From the NCBI RefSeq assembly GCF_021631985.1, contig NZ_CP070225.1, forward strand, positions 7,316,001-7,380,000: a stretch of 64,000 bases of DNA, given 5' to 3'. The DNA is from Sandaracinus amylolyticus. GTDB lineage: Bacteria > Myxococcota_A > Polyangia > Polyangiales > Sandaracinaceae. This document shows, piece after piece, positions 1 through 8,884 of this stretch; within the stretch, counting starts at the first letter, position 1, and every line of letters begins with the position of its first letter. A program made the translations under genes and the position numbers. Under the pieces are notes generated by a model that was not told the DNA's origin, did no database searches, and worked only from the letters and a program-made list of their open reading frames with translations.

Positions 1-664
1 CGTCGACCCGCTCGCCGCGGATCTGCTCGGGCGACATGTACTTCGGCGAGCCCATGAAGAGGCCCGTCTGCGTGAGGTCCTCGCCCTTGTCCTCGAGGTT
101 CTTCACGAGGCCGAAGTCGAGCACCTTCACGAAGTCGCTCTCGTCGCCGTGCTTGACGAGGTAGACGTTCGCCGGCTTGAGGTCGCGGTGGATGACGCCG
201 AGCCCGTGCGCTTCGCGCAGCGAGCGGCACACCTGACGCGCGATGTGGAGCGCGCGGCCCGCGTCCATCGGGCCGGCTTCGCGCAGCGCGCGATGGAGCG
301 TCTTCCCCTCGAGGAGCTCCATCGCGATGTAATAGATGTCGTCGTCGGTGCGGCCGTAGTCGAAGATCGACACCGTGTTCGGGTGCGTGAGCTTCGCGGT
401 CGTCGACGCCTCGAGGAAGAAGCGCTTGTGGAACTCGGGGTCGCTGTCGCCCGAGTAGTTCGGGTTCAGGACCTTGAGCGCGACCTCGCGCCCGAGCGGC
501 GCCTGCTCGGCGCGATAGACCTTGCCCATCCCGCCGCGCGCGATGAGCGACACGATGCGGAAGCGATCGTTGATCACACGTCCGATCAGCGGATCGGGCC
601 CCGACTGGGACGACGCCGATCGACCGCCGGCTGCCGGCGCGCTGCCCGAAGCGTCAGCCGCCAC
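1..664 (-). CDS. Ser/Thr protein kinase, N-terminal part (runs off the left edge)
   Basis: Eukaryote-type (Hanks) serine/threonine kinase that transfers phosphate from ATP to protein Ser/Thr residues. Reading the minus strand, a short Ala/Ser/Gly-rich leader is followed by the glycine loop GGMGKVY, then the catalytic loop HRDLKPAN, the DFG motif in DFGLVKN, and the activation-segment motif GSPKYMSPEQ just before the window edge. The catalytic signature is intact, so the kinase is probably active. The C-terminal lobe and any sensor or membrane region lie outside the window. I chose GTG at 664 because a GGGAGG Shine-Dalgarno sits about 5 nt upstream. It is divergent from the GIDE-domain gene. 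Substrates cannot be told from the sequence. Confidence 0.93.
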   Translation of the reverse strand, partial: MAADASGSAPAAGGRSASSQSGPDPLIGRVINDRFRIVSLIARGGMGKVYRAEQAPLGREVALKVLNPNYSGDSDPEFHKRFFLEASTTAKLTHPNTVSIFDYGRTDDDIYYIAMELLEGKTLHRALREAGPMDAGRALHIARQVCRSLREAHGLGVIHRDLKPANVYLVKHGDESDFVKVLDFGLVKNLEDKGEDLTQTGLFMGSPKYMSPEQIRGERVD

Positions 665-900
665 ACGCCCTCCCGGGCGTGCGCCGACTCGAGCTCCGCT
701 TCGAGACGGATCGCACGATTGCACCCTCTGCGATCATTGATCCCTGGCTCTCCGATCCGTGTCAATGCCGGACTTCGAGCGACCGGTTCAGAGGGTACCC
801 GAGATACGCGAGCGACGTCGAGGGTGTGTTTTCCAGCGCCCTGGAGGTCTTGCTAGGAGGGCGCGGGCACTGCAGTCTCGATCGACGGAGGTGGCGAGAA

Positions 901-1593
901 GTGTTGCCCCTTTACGTCGTGCTCGCGGGGACGATCGCGGGTGTCTCGATGGTGATCTGGTCGATCCAGCGCGCGCGTCAGCCGATGCTGCGCGAGGCGG
1001 CCACACGCACCTCGATCGCCGAGCTCACGCCAGGGCGCTTCCGGGTGATCGGGCGGGTGATCGCGATCCGCACGACCCCCAGCGAGATCGACGGCGCGGC
1101 GTGCGTCTACGTGGAGCGCGCGCGCTACGCCTCGGTGGGCGGGGGCCTCGTACCGCTGATGCGCGAGGTGGATCACGGCTGGTCCGCGCATCGTTTCTTC
1201 CTCGACGACGGCTCGGCGCGGCTGCTCGTCGATCCCGCGGAGGTGCTGATCGACTGCTCGACGGCGACCGGTGACGGCGGGCTCGTCGCGGAGCGCAGGC
1301 TGCGCGCGGGGGAGGAGATCGAGCTCGTCGCGCGCTTCCGCGCGGCGGATCGTGCGAGCACGCCGGACCTCGACGAGGGCCCGTATCGCGCGCCTGCTTC
1401 GGCGTGGGAAGCGGTCGCCGACGACGTGGGCCCGCCGCGCATCTCGTACCGCACCGAAGAAGGCATGGAGCGGGCGAGCCTCGACGAGATCAGCACGTTC
1501 CTGCGCGGCGCAGGGGCCCTCATGATCGCGACCAGCTTGCTGTTCGGCGGCGTGATGCTCTGGCTTCACTGGTGGCTCGCGATCCCCGTTTGA
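901..1593 (+). CDS. GIDE-domain-like membrane protein
   Basis: A 230-residue protein with a hydrophobic segment at residues 2-22, a soluble middle, and a second hydrophobic segment near 205-228, so the middle is held between two membrane anchors. The middle has the pattern of the GIDE domain of MULAN-type proteins: GRFRVIGRV, then ACVYVER, then the beta-rich FFLDDGSARLLVDP. In eukaryotes this domain goes with a RING ubiquitin-ligase domain. No RING cysteines are present here, so ligase activity is not expected. GTG at 901 is preceded by GGAGG. Frames open further upstream exist, but they have no Shine-Dalgarno and would put the first membrane segment far from the N-terminus. The stop overlaps the TTG start of the next gene, so the two are probably translationally coupled. 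Function unknown. Confidence 0.75.
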   Translation: MLPLYVVLAGTIAGVSMVIWSIQRARQPMLREAATRTSIAELTPGRFRVIGRVIAIRTTPSEIDGAACVYVERARYASVGGGLVPLMREVDHGWSAHRFFLDDGSARLLVDPAEVLIDCSTATGDGGLVAERRLRAGEEIELVARFRAADRASTPDLDEGPYRAPASAWEAVADDVGPPRISYRTEEGMERASLDEISTFLRGAGALMIATSLLFGGVMLWLHWWLAIPV

Positions 1594-3482
1594 TCGCGAT
1601 CGTCGCGCTCGCGATCTCGTGCGTCGCGGCGAGCGCGCGCGGGTGGATCGAGCGGCTGCCGATCGAGCGCGACGTGCGCGCGCTGGTGTCGAGCGATCGC
1701 GCGGCGCGCAGAGGAGCCGCGCGTCGGCTCGGTCGGGAGGGCGCGCAGGGGATCGCGGTGGACGCGCTGCTCGGCGCGCTCGAGCGCGAGACCGATCCCG
1801 AGGTGCGCGCGGAGATCGTGGACGCGCTCGCGCGGCGCCGTGACCCCCGGGCGATCGAGGCGCTGAGCGACAACGTGCTGCGGCTGCGAGACGAGGAGCG
1901 CGAAGCGCGGGTGCGCGCGCTCGCGGCGATCGATCTGCCGCTCGCGCGTCGTGCCCTCGCGGCGGCGCTCGGTGGGCCCGCGGCGGAGCTCGCGTCGGCG
2001 CGGCTGATCGAGCTCGGAGGTGTGGTGGTCGACGAGGTCGCGCCCTTGCTCGACGTGCCGGCGATCGCGCCGCGCGCCGCGATGGTGCTCGGGCGGATCG
2101 GGGATCGACGCGGTGTCGAGGCGCTGATCGCGCACGTCGGGACGGAGGACGTGGACTCGCGCGTCGCGGTGATCGACGCGCTCGGGGTGGCCGGCGACGA
2201 GCGCGCGAGCCCGGTCGTGCTCGCGGCGATCACGGACGGAGACGCGCGGGTCGCGATCGCGGCGCTGCACGCGATCGCGCGGATCGGCGGGCGCGACGCG
2301 AGCGATGCGATCGCGGCTCAGATCGCGCGTGAAGAGGTGTCGATCGCGGCGATCGAAGCGCTCGCGGTGATCGATCCCGCGCGCGCCGCGCCGATGCTCG
2401 ACGAGGCGCTCGCCGGGCCTGCGCGCGAGGCCGCGTGGAGCGTGATCGTCGGGATGCCCGACGTCGCGTTCGTGGCGCTGCTGGCGCGCGCTGCGGACGA
2501 TGCGCGCACGCGTGGCGCGGCGTGCGATGCGCTCGCGCGGATCGACGAAGGCGCGGGCGTCGAGGCGCTGCGCGCGGTCGCGAGCCGACACGAGGACGCG
2601 CACGCCGCGCTCGCGATCGCAGTGCGGCGATGGCGCGATCTCGAGGGATCGACGCGCGACGGCGCGCTGCGGGTGATCGCCGGGGGAGGCGACGTGGATC
2701 GCGCGCTGCTGCTGCGCGCGGTGGCGCGCGACGAGCGCGCGAGAGACGCGATCCGAGCGCGCCTGACGAGTGACGACGCGAGCGTGCGCGCCACCGCGGC
2801 GCGCGCATTGGCGATGCTGGGTGCACCCGACGACGCGCTCGCGGCGGCGATCGCGCGCGAAGACGACGTGGTCGCGCTCGAGATCGAGATCGCGGCGGCG
2901 AGCGCGCTCGGGATGCAGCTCCCCGCGCCCTCGCTCGCATGGCTCGACGATCGCGAGCGCGCGGCGATCGCGCTGCGAGCGCTCGCGATCGCGCGCGACG
3001 CCGAGCTCCCGCGGGAGGCGCGCGATCGACGGCGCGCGATGCTCGCCGCGCTGCGCTCCGAGGTGCCGCGGGTGCGGGCTCTCGCCGCGACGTCGCTCGC
3101 GCACCGGCGCGACGATCGCGCGCGGATCGCGATCGCCGCGTTGCTCGAGGACGGCACGCCCGAGGTGCGCCTCGCCGCCGCGAGCACGCTCGCACGGCTC
3201 GAGGGGGGGCGCGACACCCACGTGATGCCCGCGATCGCATCGCGGCTCGCGATCGAGCCCGAGCCCCGGGTCCGGCGCGCGCTGCTCGATGCCCTGCGGG
3301 GGGTCGCGGTGGGCGCCGAGGGCGAGACCTGCCTCCACGCCCGGCTCGATCGCGCGGCCGCGATCGACGTCGACATCGTGCTCGCCGACGGCACCTGGCT
3401 GCGCGAGCGCACCCTCTCGACCGGCGAGCTCGTCGTGTGCGACCTCGCCCACGCCGAGGCCGACGTGCGGCTCGCTCCCTGA
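1590..3482 (+). CDS. Secreted HEAT-repeat protein
   Basis: A 630-residue protein that starts at a TTG overlapping the stop of the upstream GIDE-domain gene (TTGA). The first 19 or so residues form a signal peptide ending near SARG, which suggests export. Almost the whole rest is an Ala/Arg/Asp-rich alpha-helical solenoid of HEAT-type repeats, with units of the kind DPRVRxxAAxALAxLG spaced roughly 30 residues apart. This looks like a protein-binding scaffold with no catalytic motif. About 75 C-terminal residues are less repetitive and contain two cysteines, possibly a disulfide-bonded cap. Coupling to the GIDE-domain protein suggests they act together at the envelope. The partner is unknown. 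A long open frame on the opposite strand is a by-product of GC-rich codon use. Confidence 0.85.
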   Translation: MIAIVALAISCVAASARGWIERLPIERDVRALVSSDRAARRGAARRLGREGAQGIAVDALLGALERETDPEVRAEIVDALARRRDPRAIEALSDNVLRLRDEEREARVRALAAIDLPLARRALAAALGGPAAELASARLIELGGVVVDEVAPLLDVPAIAPRAAMVLGRIGDRRGVEALIAHVGTEDVDSRVAVIDALGVAGDERASPVVLAAITDGDARVAIAALHAIARIGGRDASDAIAAQIAREEVSIAAIEALAVIDPARAAPMLDEALAGPAREAAWSVIVGMPDVAFVALLARAADDARTRGAACDALARIDEGAGVEALRAVASRHEDAHAALAIAVRRWRDLEGSTRDGALRVIAGGGDVDRALLLRAVARDERARDAIRARLTSDDASVRATAARALAMLGAPDDALAAAIAREDDVVALEIEIAAASALGMQLPAPSLAWLDDRERAAIALRALAIARDAELPREARDRRRAMLAALRSEVPRVRALAATSLAHRRDDRARIAIAALLEDGTPEVRLAAASTLARLEGGRDTHVMPAIASRLAIEPEPRVRRALLDALRGVAVGAEGETCLHARLDRAAAIDVDIVLADGTWLRERTLSTGELVVCDLAHAEADVRLAP

Positions 3483-3537
3483 GGACGAGTGAATCGTCGT
3501 TGACCCCGGGGCCGCGGCTCGTGCATCGTCGTTCGCC

Positions 3538-3825
3538 GTGACCGAGCCGGCGGAGCCCGCGTTCGAAGCGATCCTCGCGCGCCTCTCCGAGGTGGTCGGG
3601 GAGCTCGAGCGTGGCGATCTGCCGCTCGAGCGCTCGCTCGCGCTCTTCGAAGAGGGCGTGCGCCTCGCGCGCCTCGGTGGGACGCGCCTCGACGACGCGG
3701 AAGCGCGCGTCGAGGAGCTGCTCGCCGCGGGCGAAGGCGGCGTGCGCACGCGCCCGATCGATCCCCGGACGACGACGGCCGACGCGCCCAACGCGTCGCG
3801 CCCGCAGCAGAGAGAGCCCCGATGA
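3538..3825 (+). CDS. xseB: Exodeoxyribonuclease VII small subunit
   Basis: XseB is the small subunit of exonuclease VII, which together with XseA degrades single-stranded DNA to oligonucleotides. The first 65 residues match the family well: FEAILARLSEVVGELERG, then LPLERSLALFEEGVRLA and a final helix ending EELLA, giving the expected two-helix hairpin. The protein is 95 residues long, with a Pro/Thr-rich tail of about 25 residues that the core family lacks. The start is a GTG. No xseA is visible within the window. The stop overlaps the ATG of the PilZ-like gene (ATGA), so the two are co-translated. There is no obvious functional link between them. Confidence 0.93.
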   Translation: MTEPAEPAFEAILARLSEVVGELERGDLPLERSLALFEEGVRLARLGGTRLDDAEARVEELLAAGEGGVRTRPIDPRTTTADAPNASRPQQREPR

Positions 3826-4865
3826 CCCAGGTCCTCCAGATCCCCACGCCGTTCGCCGATCTCAGCGAGCTCACCGAGAACTTCGCGCAGCGCGTCGACG
3901 AGGAGCGGCTGATGCTGCCCCACGTCGAGCCGATGCCCGAGGGCGAGTGGGTGCAGTTCACGGTGCTGCTGGGCGACGGCAACGTCGCGATCGCCGGCGT
4001 CGGGCGGGTGCAGGGCTCGTTCGACAACGGCGAGGAGCATCCGCCGGAGTACCGCTTCGACGTCGTGCTCGACTCGCTGCAGTTCGAGGGCATGCACGAG
4101 GTCATGTTCGAGCGCCTCCTGATGGCGCGCGCGTCGCTCGCGGGCGGCGAGCCGGTGACCGGCGAGGTGTCGGTCGAGGAGCTCGAGCGCGCCGCGGCGG
4201 TGCAGCCCGCGGCCGAGGCGAGCGAGCCCGAGGCCGCGTGGCAGGACGACGCGCAGGACTGGCCGGCGCAGGCCGCTGCCGAGGAGCCGGTCGAGCCGGA
4301 GCCGCCGCAGGACTCGGGCACCGGTGAGGTCGACGTCGGCGAGCTCGCGGAGGTCGCGTCGTACGGCGATCACGCGGCCGAGCCCACGCCGCCGCCCGCG
4401 CGGGCTGCGGCGCCCTCGCAGCGCCCCGCGCCGCCCTCGCAGCGTCCCGCCGCGATCAAGCGCCCGCCGGCCCAGCCCTACCCGACCCGCGCGCGCGAGC
4501 CCGGCAAGCTGCCCTCGCCCCACTCGTTCGAAGGGCGCGCGCTCACGCGTCCCTCGCTCGATGCGGTGTGGACGCCCACGCCCGCCGAGCGCCCCGATGC
4601 CGCGCAGTCGAGCGGCTATTTCGATTACCAGGGTGGCGTGCCGCGCCCCGCGCATCCGCCGCGCCCCGAGCTCGACGCGTCGCTGCGCGTGATCCCCGCG
4701 CCCCGTCCGGGCGCGCCGTGGCCGCGCGCGCAGGCAGCGGTCGCGGCGGCGGCAGCGGCGGTCGCGATGTCGGTGGGCGAGCCCGCCGACTCCGGCTTCG
4801 AAGAAGAAGAAGTCTCGGCGCAGGTCGAGCTGCCCGACGGCGACGGCGAGCGCGAAGAGTGGTGA
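3822..4865 (+). CDS. PilZ-like domain protein with long Pro/Ala-rich tail
   Basis: A 347-residue cytoplasmic protein. Residues 1-110 resemble the PilZ-like domain common in myxobacteria: GEWVQFTVLLGDG followed by IAGVGRV and a run of beta strands. Many PilZ domains bind cyclic di-GMP through an RxxxR...DxSxxG signature. I do not see that signature clearly here, so this may be a non-binding variant. From about residue 125 to the end the sequence is low-complexity and rich in Pro, Ala and Glu, so it is probably unstructured. It overlaps xseB by 4 nt. Myxobacterial relatives are often tied to motility or polarity, but nothing here fixes the role. Confidence 0.65.
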   Translation: MTQVLQIPTPFADLSELTENFAQRVDEERLMLPHVEPMPEGEWVQFTVLLGDGNVAIAGVGRVQGSFDNGEEHPPEYRFDVVLDSLQFEGMHEVMFERLLMARASLAGGEPVTGEVSVEELERAAAVQPAAEASEPEAAWQDDAQDWPAQAAAEEPVEPEPPQDSGTGEVDVGELAEVASYGDHAAEPTPPPARAAAPSQRPAPPSQRPAAIKRPPAQPYPTRAREPGKLPSPHSFEGRALTRPSLDAVWTPTPAERPDAAQSSGYFDYQGGVPRPAHPPRPELDASLRVIPAPRPGAPWPRAQAAVAAAAAAVAMSVGEPADSGFEEEEVSAQVELPDGDGEREEW

Positions 4866-4894
4866 TGCCGGGGCGCGCGCGCTATCTCTCCAAG

Positions 4895-5209
4895 ATGCGC
4901 GCGCGCCTCTTCGCGCTCCTCGCGTCGATGACGATCCTCGGTGTCGCCGCGACGGCGCTCGCCGAGCCGGTCGTGGTCGTCCATGTGCGCCGGTCCGGCA
5001 ACGAGGTGGCCGACGCGGAGGTCGTGCTGCGCGACGCCGACGGCGTGATCGGCAGCTGTCGCACCACCGCGGGCACCTGCGAGATCCACGGCGTGCGCCC
5101 GGGACGCGCCACCGTCAGCGCGCGCGACGATCAGGGCAACGAGACGCCCGGGCGGCCGGTGATGATCCCGCCCGACGGCAAGGTCTCGCTCTTCGTCGCG
5201 GTTCCCTGA
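4895..5209 (+). CDS. Small secreted carboxypeptidase-regulatory-like (beta-sandwich) protein
   Basis: A 104-residue protein with a clear signal peptide (RARLFALLASMTILGVAATA, cleavage near ALAEP). The mature part is one beta-sandwich of the carboxypeptidase-regulatory-like type: VVVVHVRRSGNEVADAEVVL, then a hairpin with two cysteines (SCRTTAGTC) and GVRPGRATVSARD. Such domains are structural or ligand-binding and have no catalytic residues. I chose ATG 4895 rather than the in-frame ATG 4865 because it puts the signal peptide at the N-terminus. It has no Shine-Dalgarno, but TATCTC lies 6 nt upstream, fitting a leaderless transcript. The next gene carries similar folds, so both may work at the outer envelope. 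Confidence 0.75.
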   Translation: MRARLFALLASMTILGVAATALAEPVVVVHVRRSGNEVADAEVVLRDADGVIGSCRTTAGTCEIHGVRPGRATVSARDDQGNETPGRPVMIPPDGKVSLFVAVP

Positions 5210-5262
5210 GAGCCGTCGGGGCGCGCTGGGGCGTCCGTCGTTCGTGCGTTCGCGCAGCGGTC

Positions 5263-5276
5263 TGAACGATCGTTCA
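5263..5276. promoter_or_regulatory. Perfect 14-bp palindrome, candidate operator
   Basis: The gap 5210-5399 (190 bp) has no gene. It contains TGAACGATCGTTCA, a perfect palindrome about 125 bp before the ATG of the large OmpA-type protein. The GAACG-n2-CGTTC layout is the kind of site bound by TetR-family dimers. That is inference, and no such regulator is adjacent. A related CGTTCGTGCGTTCG stretch lies just upstream. I could not find a convincing -35/-10 pair for the downstream gene. Confidence 0.35.
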
Positions 5277-5399
5277 ACGCGCGCGTCGGAACGATGGATT
5301 TCTGCGCGCTTGGCCACGACCGCGACGGCGGGCCGAAACCGTGATCTGCCCTTGTCAGCTGTGGTAGAACGCGGTCGCGCTCAGTCACAGGAGCACCGG

Positions 5400-7694
5400 A
5401 TGCGACTTTCGACTTCACTCGCTCTTTTCTCCCTGCTCCTCCTCGCTCCAGCTTCGTCCATCACACCCTCGGTCGCGCTCGCGCAGGAGTTCGACGAGTT
5501 CGACGAGGAGTTCGAGGAAGAGGAACGCGAGGAGCAGCGCCGCCAGGCCGAGCCTCCCGCCGAGGAGGAGACGGAGCTCGAGGAAGACGATCTCGAGTCC
5601 GACGAGTTCGGCGAGGAAGAGACGGAGACCCCGCCGTCCGCCGAGCAGCCGGCGGCCGACACCGGATATCGCGGCCGCGGTGGCGACCTCATCCGCGATC
5701 GGCCGAGCGATGCGTGGCGTGATCGCCGCATCGTCCTGCACAACACGTGGGGCGGCTCGGTCGGCGGCATCCACGTCGTCGACGCCGGCTCGGGTCCGAG
5801 CGAGACGTTCCGCGTCCAGCTCCTCACCGACTTCTTCTTCGCCGACGGCTTCCTCAACAGCGGCACGAACCACAGCCACATCGGCGGGTCGCTGTCGATC
5901 AGCTGGACGCCCTTCGACTTCATCGAGCTCTACGGCTCGCTCGCGAGCTACGCGAACTCGACCGACAACCCCGCGGAGAGCCCGCAGCTCTTCCAGGTGC
6001 TCGGCGACTCGATCCTCGGCGTGAAGGGCTACTACGAGATCCTTCCGTTCCTCGTCGTCGGCGGCGACGTCTCGGTCCACCTGCTCAACACCGTCGGCGA
6101 CATCGGTCTCGTCGGCGACAGCACGAGCGTCGGTCTCCGCGCGAACCTCACCGCGGATCTCCGCGGCCTCGAGTCGCCGATCCCGCTGATCGCGCGCCTC
6201 AACCTCCAGTACTACTTCGACAACTCGGAGGCGCTGATCGGCGGCGCGGAGCAGGCGCGTTACAACGGCCTCCCGACGACCGGCCCCGACGCGCGCCTGC
6301 CCTTCGAGGACGAGACGCGCCAGCTGCTGACGCGCTTCGAGCGCTACTCGCTCGGCATCAACCGCACCGACTTCTTCGACGTCGGGATCGGCCTCGAGGC
6401 GCCGTTCACGGTGATGCAGGACTTCACCATCAGCCCGATCCTCGAGTGGATGCTGCGCGTCCCGGTGAACCGTCAGGGCTACAACTGCCTCTACGTGCCC
6501 GACCCGATCACCGGCGAGCCGATCGCGGGTGACGACGGCTGCCTCGAGCGCCAGGGCTTCGAGGCGTTCCCGAGCACGCTCACGATCGGCGTGCGCGTGA
6601 TGCCGCCCTTCCGTGGTCTCTCGATCACCGCGGCGGTCGACATCGGCACGACGGGCATGTCGACGTTCGTGCGCGAGCTCGCGGGCAACGCGCCCTACGA
6701 CGTGATCCTCGGGCTCGGCTATGCGTTCGACGCGATGCCGCGCATCCAGACGGTGGAGCGCGAGGTCGAGCGCCGCATCGAGATCACCACGCCGCCGCCG
6801 CCGCGCGGTCGCGTGATCGGCAGCGTCGTCGAGGCGGGCACCACCACGCCGATCGCGAACGCGACGGTGACGTACGTCGGCCGCGAGCTCACGCCGCAGT
6901 CGACCGCCGCGGACGGGCGCTTCGTGAGCTACGAGCTCGAGCCCGGCGAGGTCGTCGTCGACCTCACGCACCCCGAGTACAACGCGGGTCGCTGCAGCGC
7001 GACGATCGTCGCCGAGGGCGGTGACGTCGAGGTCCGCTGCGAGCTGCAGCCGCTGCCGCGCCTCGGCGACGTGCGCGGCACGCTGCGCAGCGACACCGGC
7101 ACGCCGGTCGTCGGCGCGAACGTGCAGGTCACCGGACCGCAGGCGTTCAGCGTGTCGAGCGACGCGGGCGGTGGCTTCGCGCGCCAGGGCCTGCCGCCCG
7201 GCACGTACACCGCGCGCATCGACGCCGAGGGCTACCTCATCACGCAGGAGACCTTCGAGGTCCGCCCGCGCGAGACGGCGACGCCCGAGATCACCGTGAT
7301 CGCCCGCCCGCGCCGCGCGCTCGTCGACGTGCGCGCGCGTGAGATCATCATCCGCCGCCAGGTGAACTTCGCGACCGACAGCGCGGAGATCCTGCCCGAC
7401 AGCGCGCCGCTGCTCAGCGAGATCGCGGACGCGCTGCTGCGCAACCCGCAGATCCGCCGCGTGGAGATCCAGGGCCACACCGACAACCAGGGCGAGGACG
7501 CGCACAACATGGACCTCTCGCAGCGTCGCGCGGAGGCGGTGCGCACCTGGCTCATCGGGCTCGGCGTCGAGGCGGATCGCCTGACCGCGCAGGGCTACGG
7601 CGAGACGCGCCCGCTCGTTCCGAACATCACGGCGCCGAACCGCGCGCGCAACCGCCGCGTGCAGTTCATCATCTCGGATCGCGCCACCGAGTGA
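5400..7694 (+). CDS. Large OmpA-family outer-membrane protein with carboxypeptidase-regulatory-like repeats
   Basis: A 764-residue envelope protein. It has a signal peptide ending near VALAQ, then a very acidic stretch (Glu/Asp-rich, residues 30-85). A region of about 370 residues follows with alternating beta strands ending in aromatic residues, which looks like an outer-membrane beta-barrel. Two carboxypeptidase-regulatory-like domains follow (GRVIGSVVEAGTTTP and GDVRGTLRSDTGTP, near 475-635), and then a C-terminal OmpA domain with VNFATDSAEI, GHTDNQG, LSQRRAEAVR and NRRVQF, which normally binds peptidoglycan. The ATG is preceded by CAGGAG. So the protein probably links outer membrane and cell wall. 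A strong terminator follows. The assignment of the OmpA part is firm; the barrel is inferred. Confidence 0.88.
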   Translation: MRLSTSLALFSLLLLAPASSITPSVALAQEFDEFDEEFEEEEREEQRRQAEPPAEEETELEEDDLESDEFGEEETETPPSAEQPAADTGYRGRGGDLIRDRPSDAWRDRRIVLHNTWGGSVGGIHVVDAGSGPSETFRVQLLTDFFFADGFLNSGTNHSHIGGSLSISWTPFDFIELYGSLASYANSTDNPAESPQLFQVLGDSILGVKGYYEILPFLVVGGDVSVHLLNTVGDIGLVGDSTSVGLRANLTADLRGLESPIPLIARLNLQYYFDNSEALIGGAEQARYNGLPTTGPDARLPFEDETRQLLTRFERYSLGINRTDFFDVGIGLEAPFTVMQDFTISPILEWMLRVPVNRQGYNCLYVPDPITGEPIAGDDGCLERQGFEAFPSTLTIGVRVMPPFRGLSITAAVDIGTTGMSTFVRELAGNAPYDVILGLGYAFDAMPRIQTVEREVERRIEITTPPPPRGRVIGSVVEAGTTTPIANATVTYVGRELTPQSTAADGRFVSYELEPGEVVVDLTHPEYNAGRCSATIVAEGGDVEVRCELQPLPRLGDVRGTLRSDTGTPVVGANVQVTGPQAFSVSSDAGGGFARQGLPPGTYTARIDAEGYLITQETFEVRPRETATPEITVIARPRRALVDVRAREIIIRRQVNFATDSAEILPDSAPLLSEIADALLRNPQIRRVEIQGHTDNQGEDAHNMDLSQRRAEAVRTWLIGLGVEADRLTAQGYGETRPLVPNITAPNRARNRRVQFIISDRATE

Positions 7695-7740
7695 TCCGGG
7701 CCGCCGGGTGACCTGAGCGCGAGACGCGACACACCGAGAG

Positions 7741-7776
7741 AGGCCGGTCCCGAAAGGGGCCGGCCTTTCGCGTTTT
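7741..7776 (+). terminator. Rho-independent terminator after the OmpA-family gene
   Basis: Ten-base-pair GC stem (GGCCGGTCCC with GGGGCCGGCC, one G-T pair), a GAAA tetraloop, then TTTCGCGTTTT. It lies 47 bp after the stop codon, which fits an intrinsic terminator. Confidence 0.85.
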
Positions 7777-7819
7777 CACGCGTGCGTCGATCGACGCGTC
7801 GAGTACGATGGCCGCGCCG

Positions 7820-8881
7820 ATGACATTGCTCGTCGAACGGTGGCCTCGCCTCTCCGCGATCCCCCACGTCGACCTCGGCAGGTCGCCCACACCGCTCGAG
7901 CGGCTCCCGAAGCTCTCGTCGATCGCGGGCGCCGAGGTCTGGTGCAAGCGCGACGACCTCACCGGCACGCTCTACGGCGGCAACAAGGTGCGCAAGCTCG
8001 AGTTCCTGCTCGCGCAGGCCGAGGCCGAGGGCGCCGACACGATCCTCACGACCGGCGCGGCGGGCTCGCACCACGTGCTCGCGACCACGCTCTACGGCCG
8101 GCGTCGCGGCTTCGAGGTGCACGCGGTGGTGATGCCGCAGGTGCGCAACCCGCACGTCGAGGAGAACCTGCGCGCCGATCTGAAGGGCGGCGCGATCCTC
8201 CACCCGTTCTCGGGCTACGCGATGTTCCCCGCGGCGATGGCGGGCGTCGCCGCGAAGCTCAAGGTGCAGAAGAAGCGCGTGTTCGTGATCGGCCCCGGCG
8301 GGAGCGACGCGACGGGCGTGCTGGGCTACGTCGAAGCGGGGCTCGAGATCGCGCGGCAGCTCCTCGATCTGCCGGGGCGCGAGCCCGACGCGATCTACGT
8401 CCCGCTCGGCAGCGGCGGCACCGCGGCCGGGCTCGCGGTCGGGCTCGCGGCAGCGGGCGTGATGGCGGAGATCGTCGCGGTGCGCGTGACGCCGCGGCAC
8501 CTGCTCAACAAGGCCGTGCTCTCGACGCTCACCCGCGGCCTCGTGCAGCGGCTGCGCGAGCACACCGATCGTTTCCCGGGCGTCGGCGAGATCGCGATGC
8601 GGAACCTGACGATCGAGGAGGGCTTCCTCGGCGAGGGCTACGGATATGCGACCGGCGCCGGACGCGAGGCGGGACGCGTCGCGGCGGAGACCGAGGGCCT
8701 CACGCTCGACGCGGCGTACACCAGCAAGACCCTCGCGGCGCTGCTCGCGCACGCGCGCGGTCCGCGCAGGGGCCAGCGGCTCATGTACGTCCACACGCTC
8801 TCGAGCGCGCCGATGACGCCGCTGCTCGAGGGCGCACCGCCCCTGCCCCGCGCGCTCGCGAAGCTGATGACCGAGCCCTGA
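7820..8881 (+). CDS. D-cysteine desulfhydrase / ACC deaminase-family PLP enzyme
   Basis: A fold-type II PLP enzyme. The N-terminus has LERLPKLSS, WCKRDDLTG and the lysine motif GGNKVRKLEF, whose first lysine should carry the PLP aldimine. The phosphate-binding loop is PLGSGGTAAG. The family includes D-cysteine desulfhydrase (D-cysteine to pyruvate, H2S and ammonia), ACC deaminase and L-cysteate lyase. I cannot separate these with confidence; desulfhydrase is the commonest bacterial role. One oddity is TTGAAGSHH where the family usually has an A.QSNH motif, so the residue stacking on substrate may differ. The ATG at 7808 is an alternative start, but TACGAT (7804-7809) overlaps it and could be a -10 element, which favours 7820. 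The gene stands alone after a terminator. Confidence 0.85.
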   Translation: MTLLVERWPRLSAIPHVDLGRSPTPLERLPKLSSIAGAEVWCKRDDLTGTLYGGNKVRKLEFLLAQAEAEGADTILTTGAAGSHHVLATTLYGRRRGFEVHAVVMPQVRNPHVEENLRADLKGGAILHPFSGYAMFPAAMAGVAAKLKVQKKRVFVIGPGGSDATGVLGYVEAGLEIARQLLDLPGREPDAIYVPLGSGGTAAGLAVGLAAAGVMAEIVAVRVTPRHLLNKAVLSTLTRGLVQRLREHTDRFPGVGEIAMRNLTIEEGFLGEGYGYATGAGREAGRVAAETEGLTLDAAYTSKTLAALLAHARGPRRGQRLMYVHTLSSAPMTPLLEGAPPLPRALAKLMTEP

Positions 8882-8884
8882 TCG

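Noticed and set aside
1566-4655. Very long open frame on the minus strand opposite the HEAT, xseB and PilZ-like genes
   Set aside because: It is Arg/His/Glu-rich and lacks any domain. Its openness comes from the GC-rich third positions of the real plus-strand genes.
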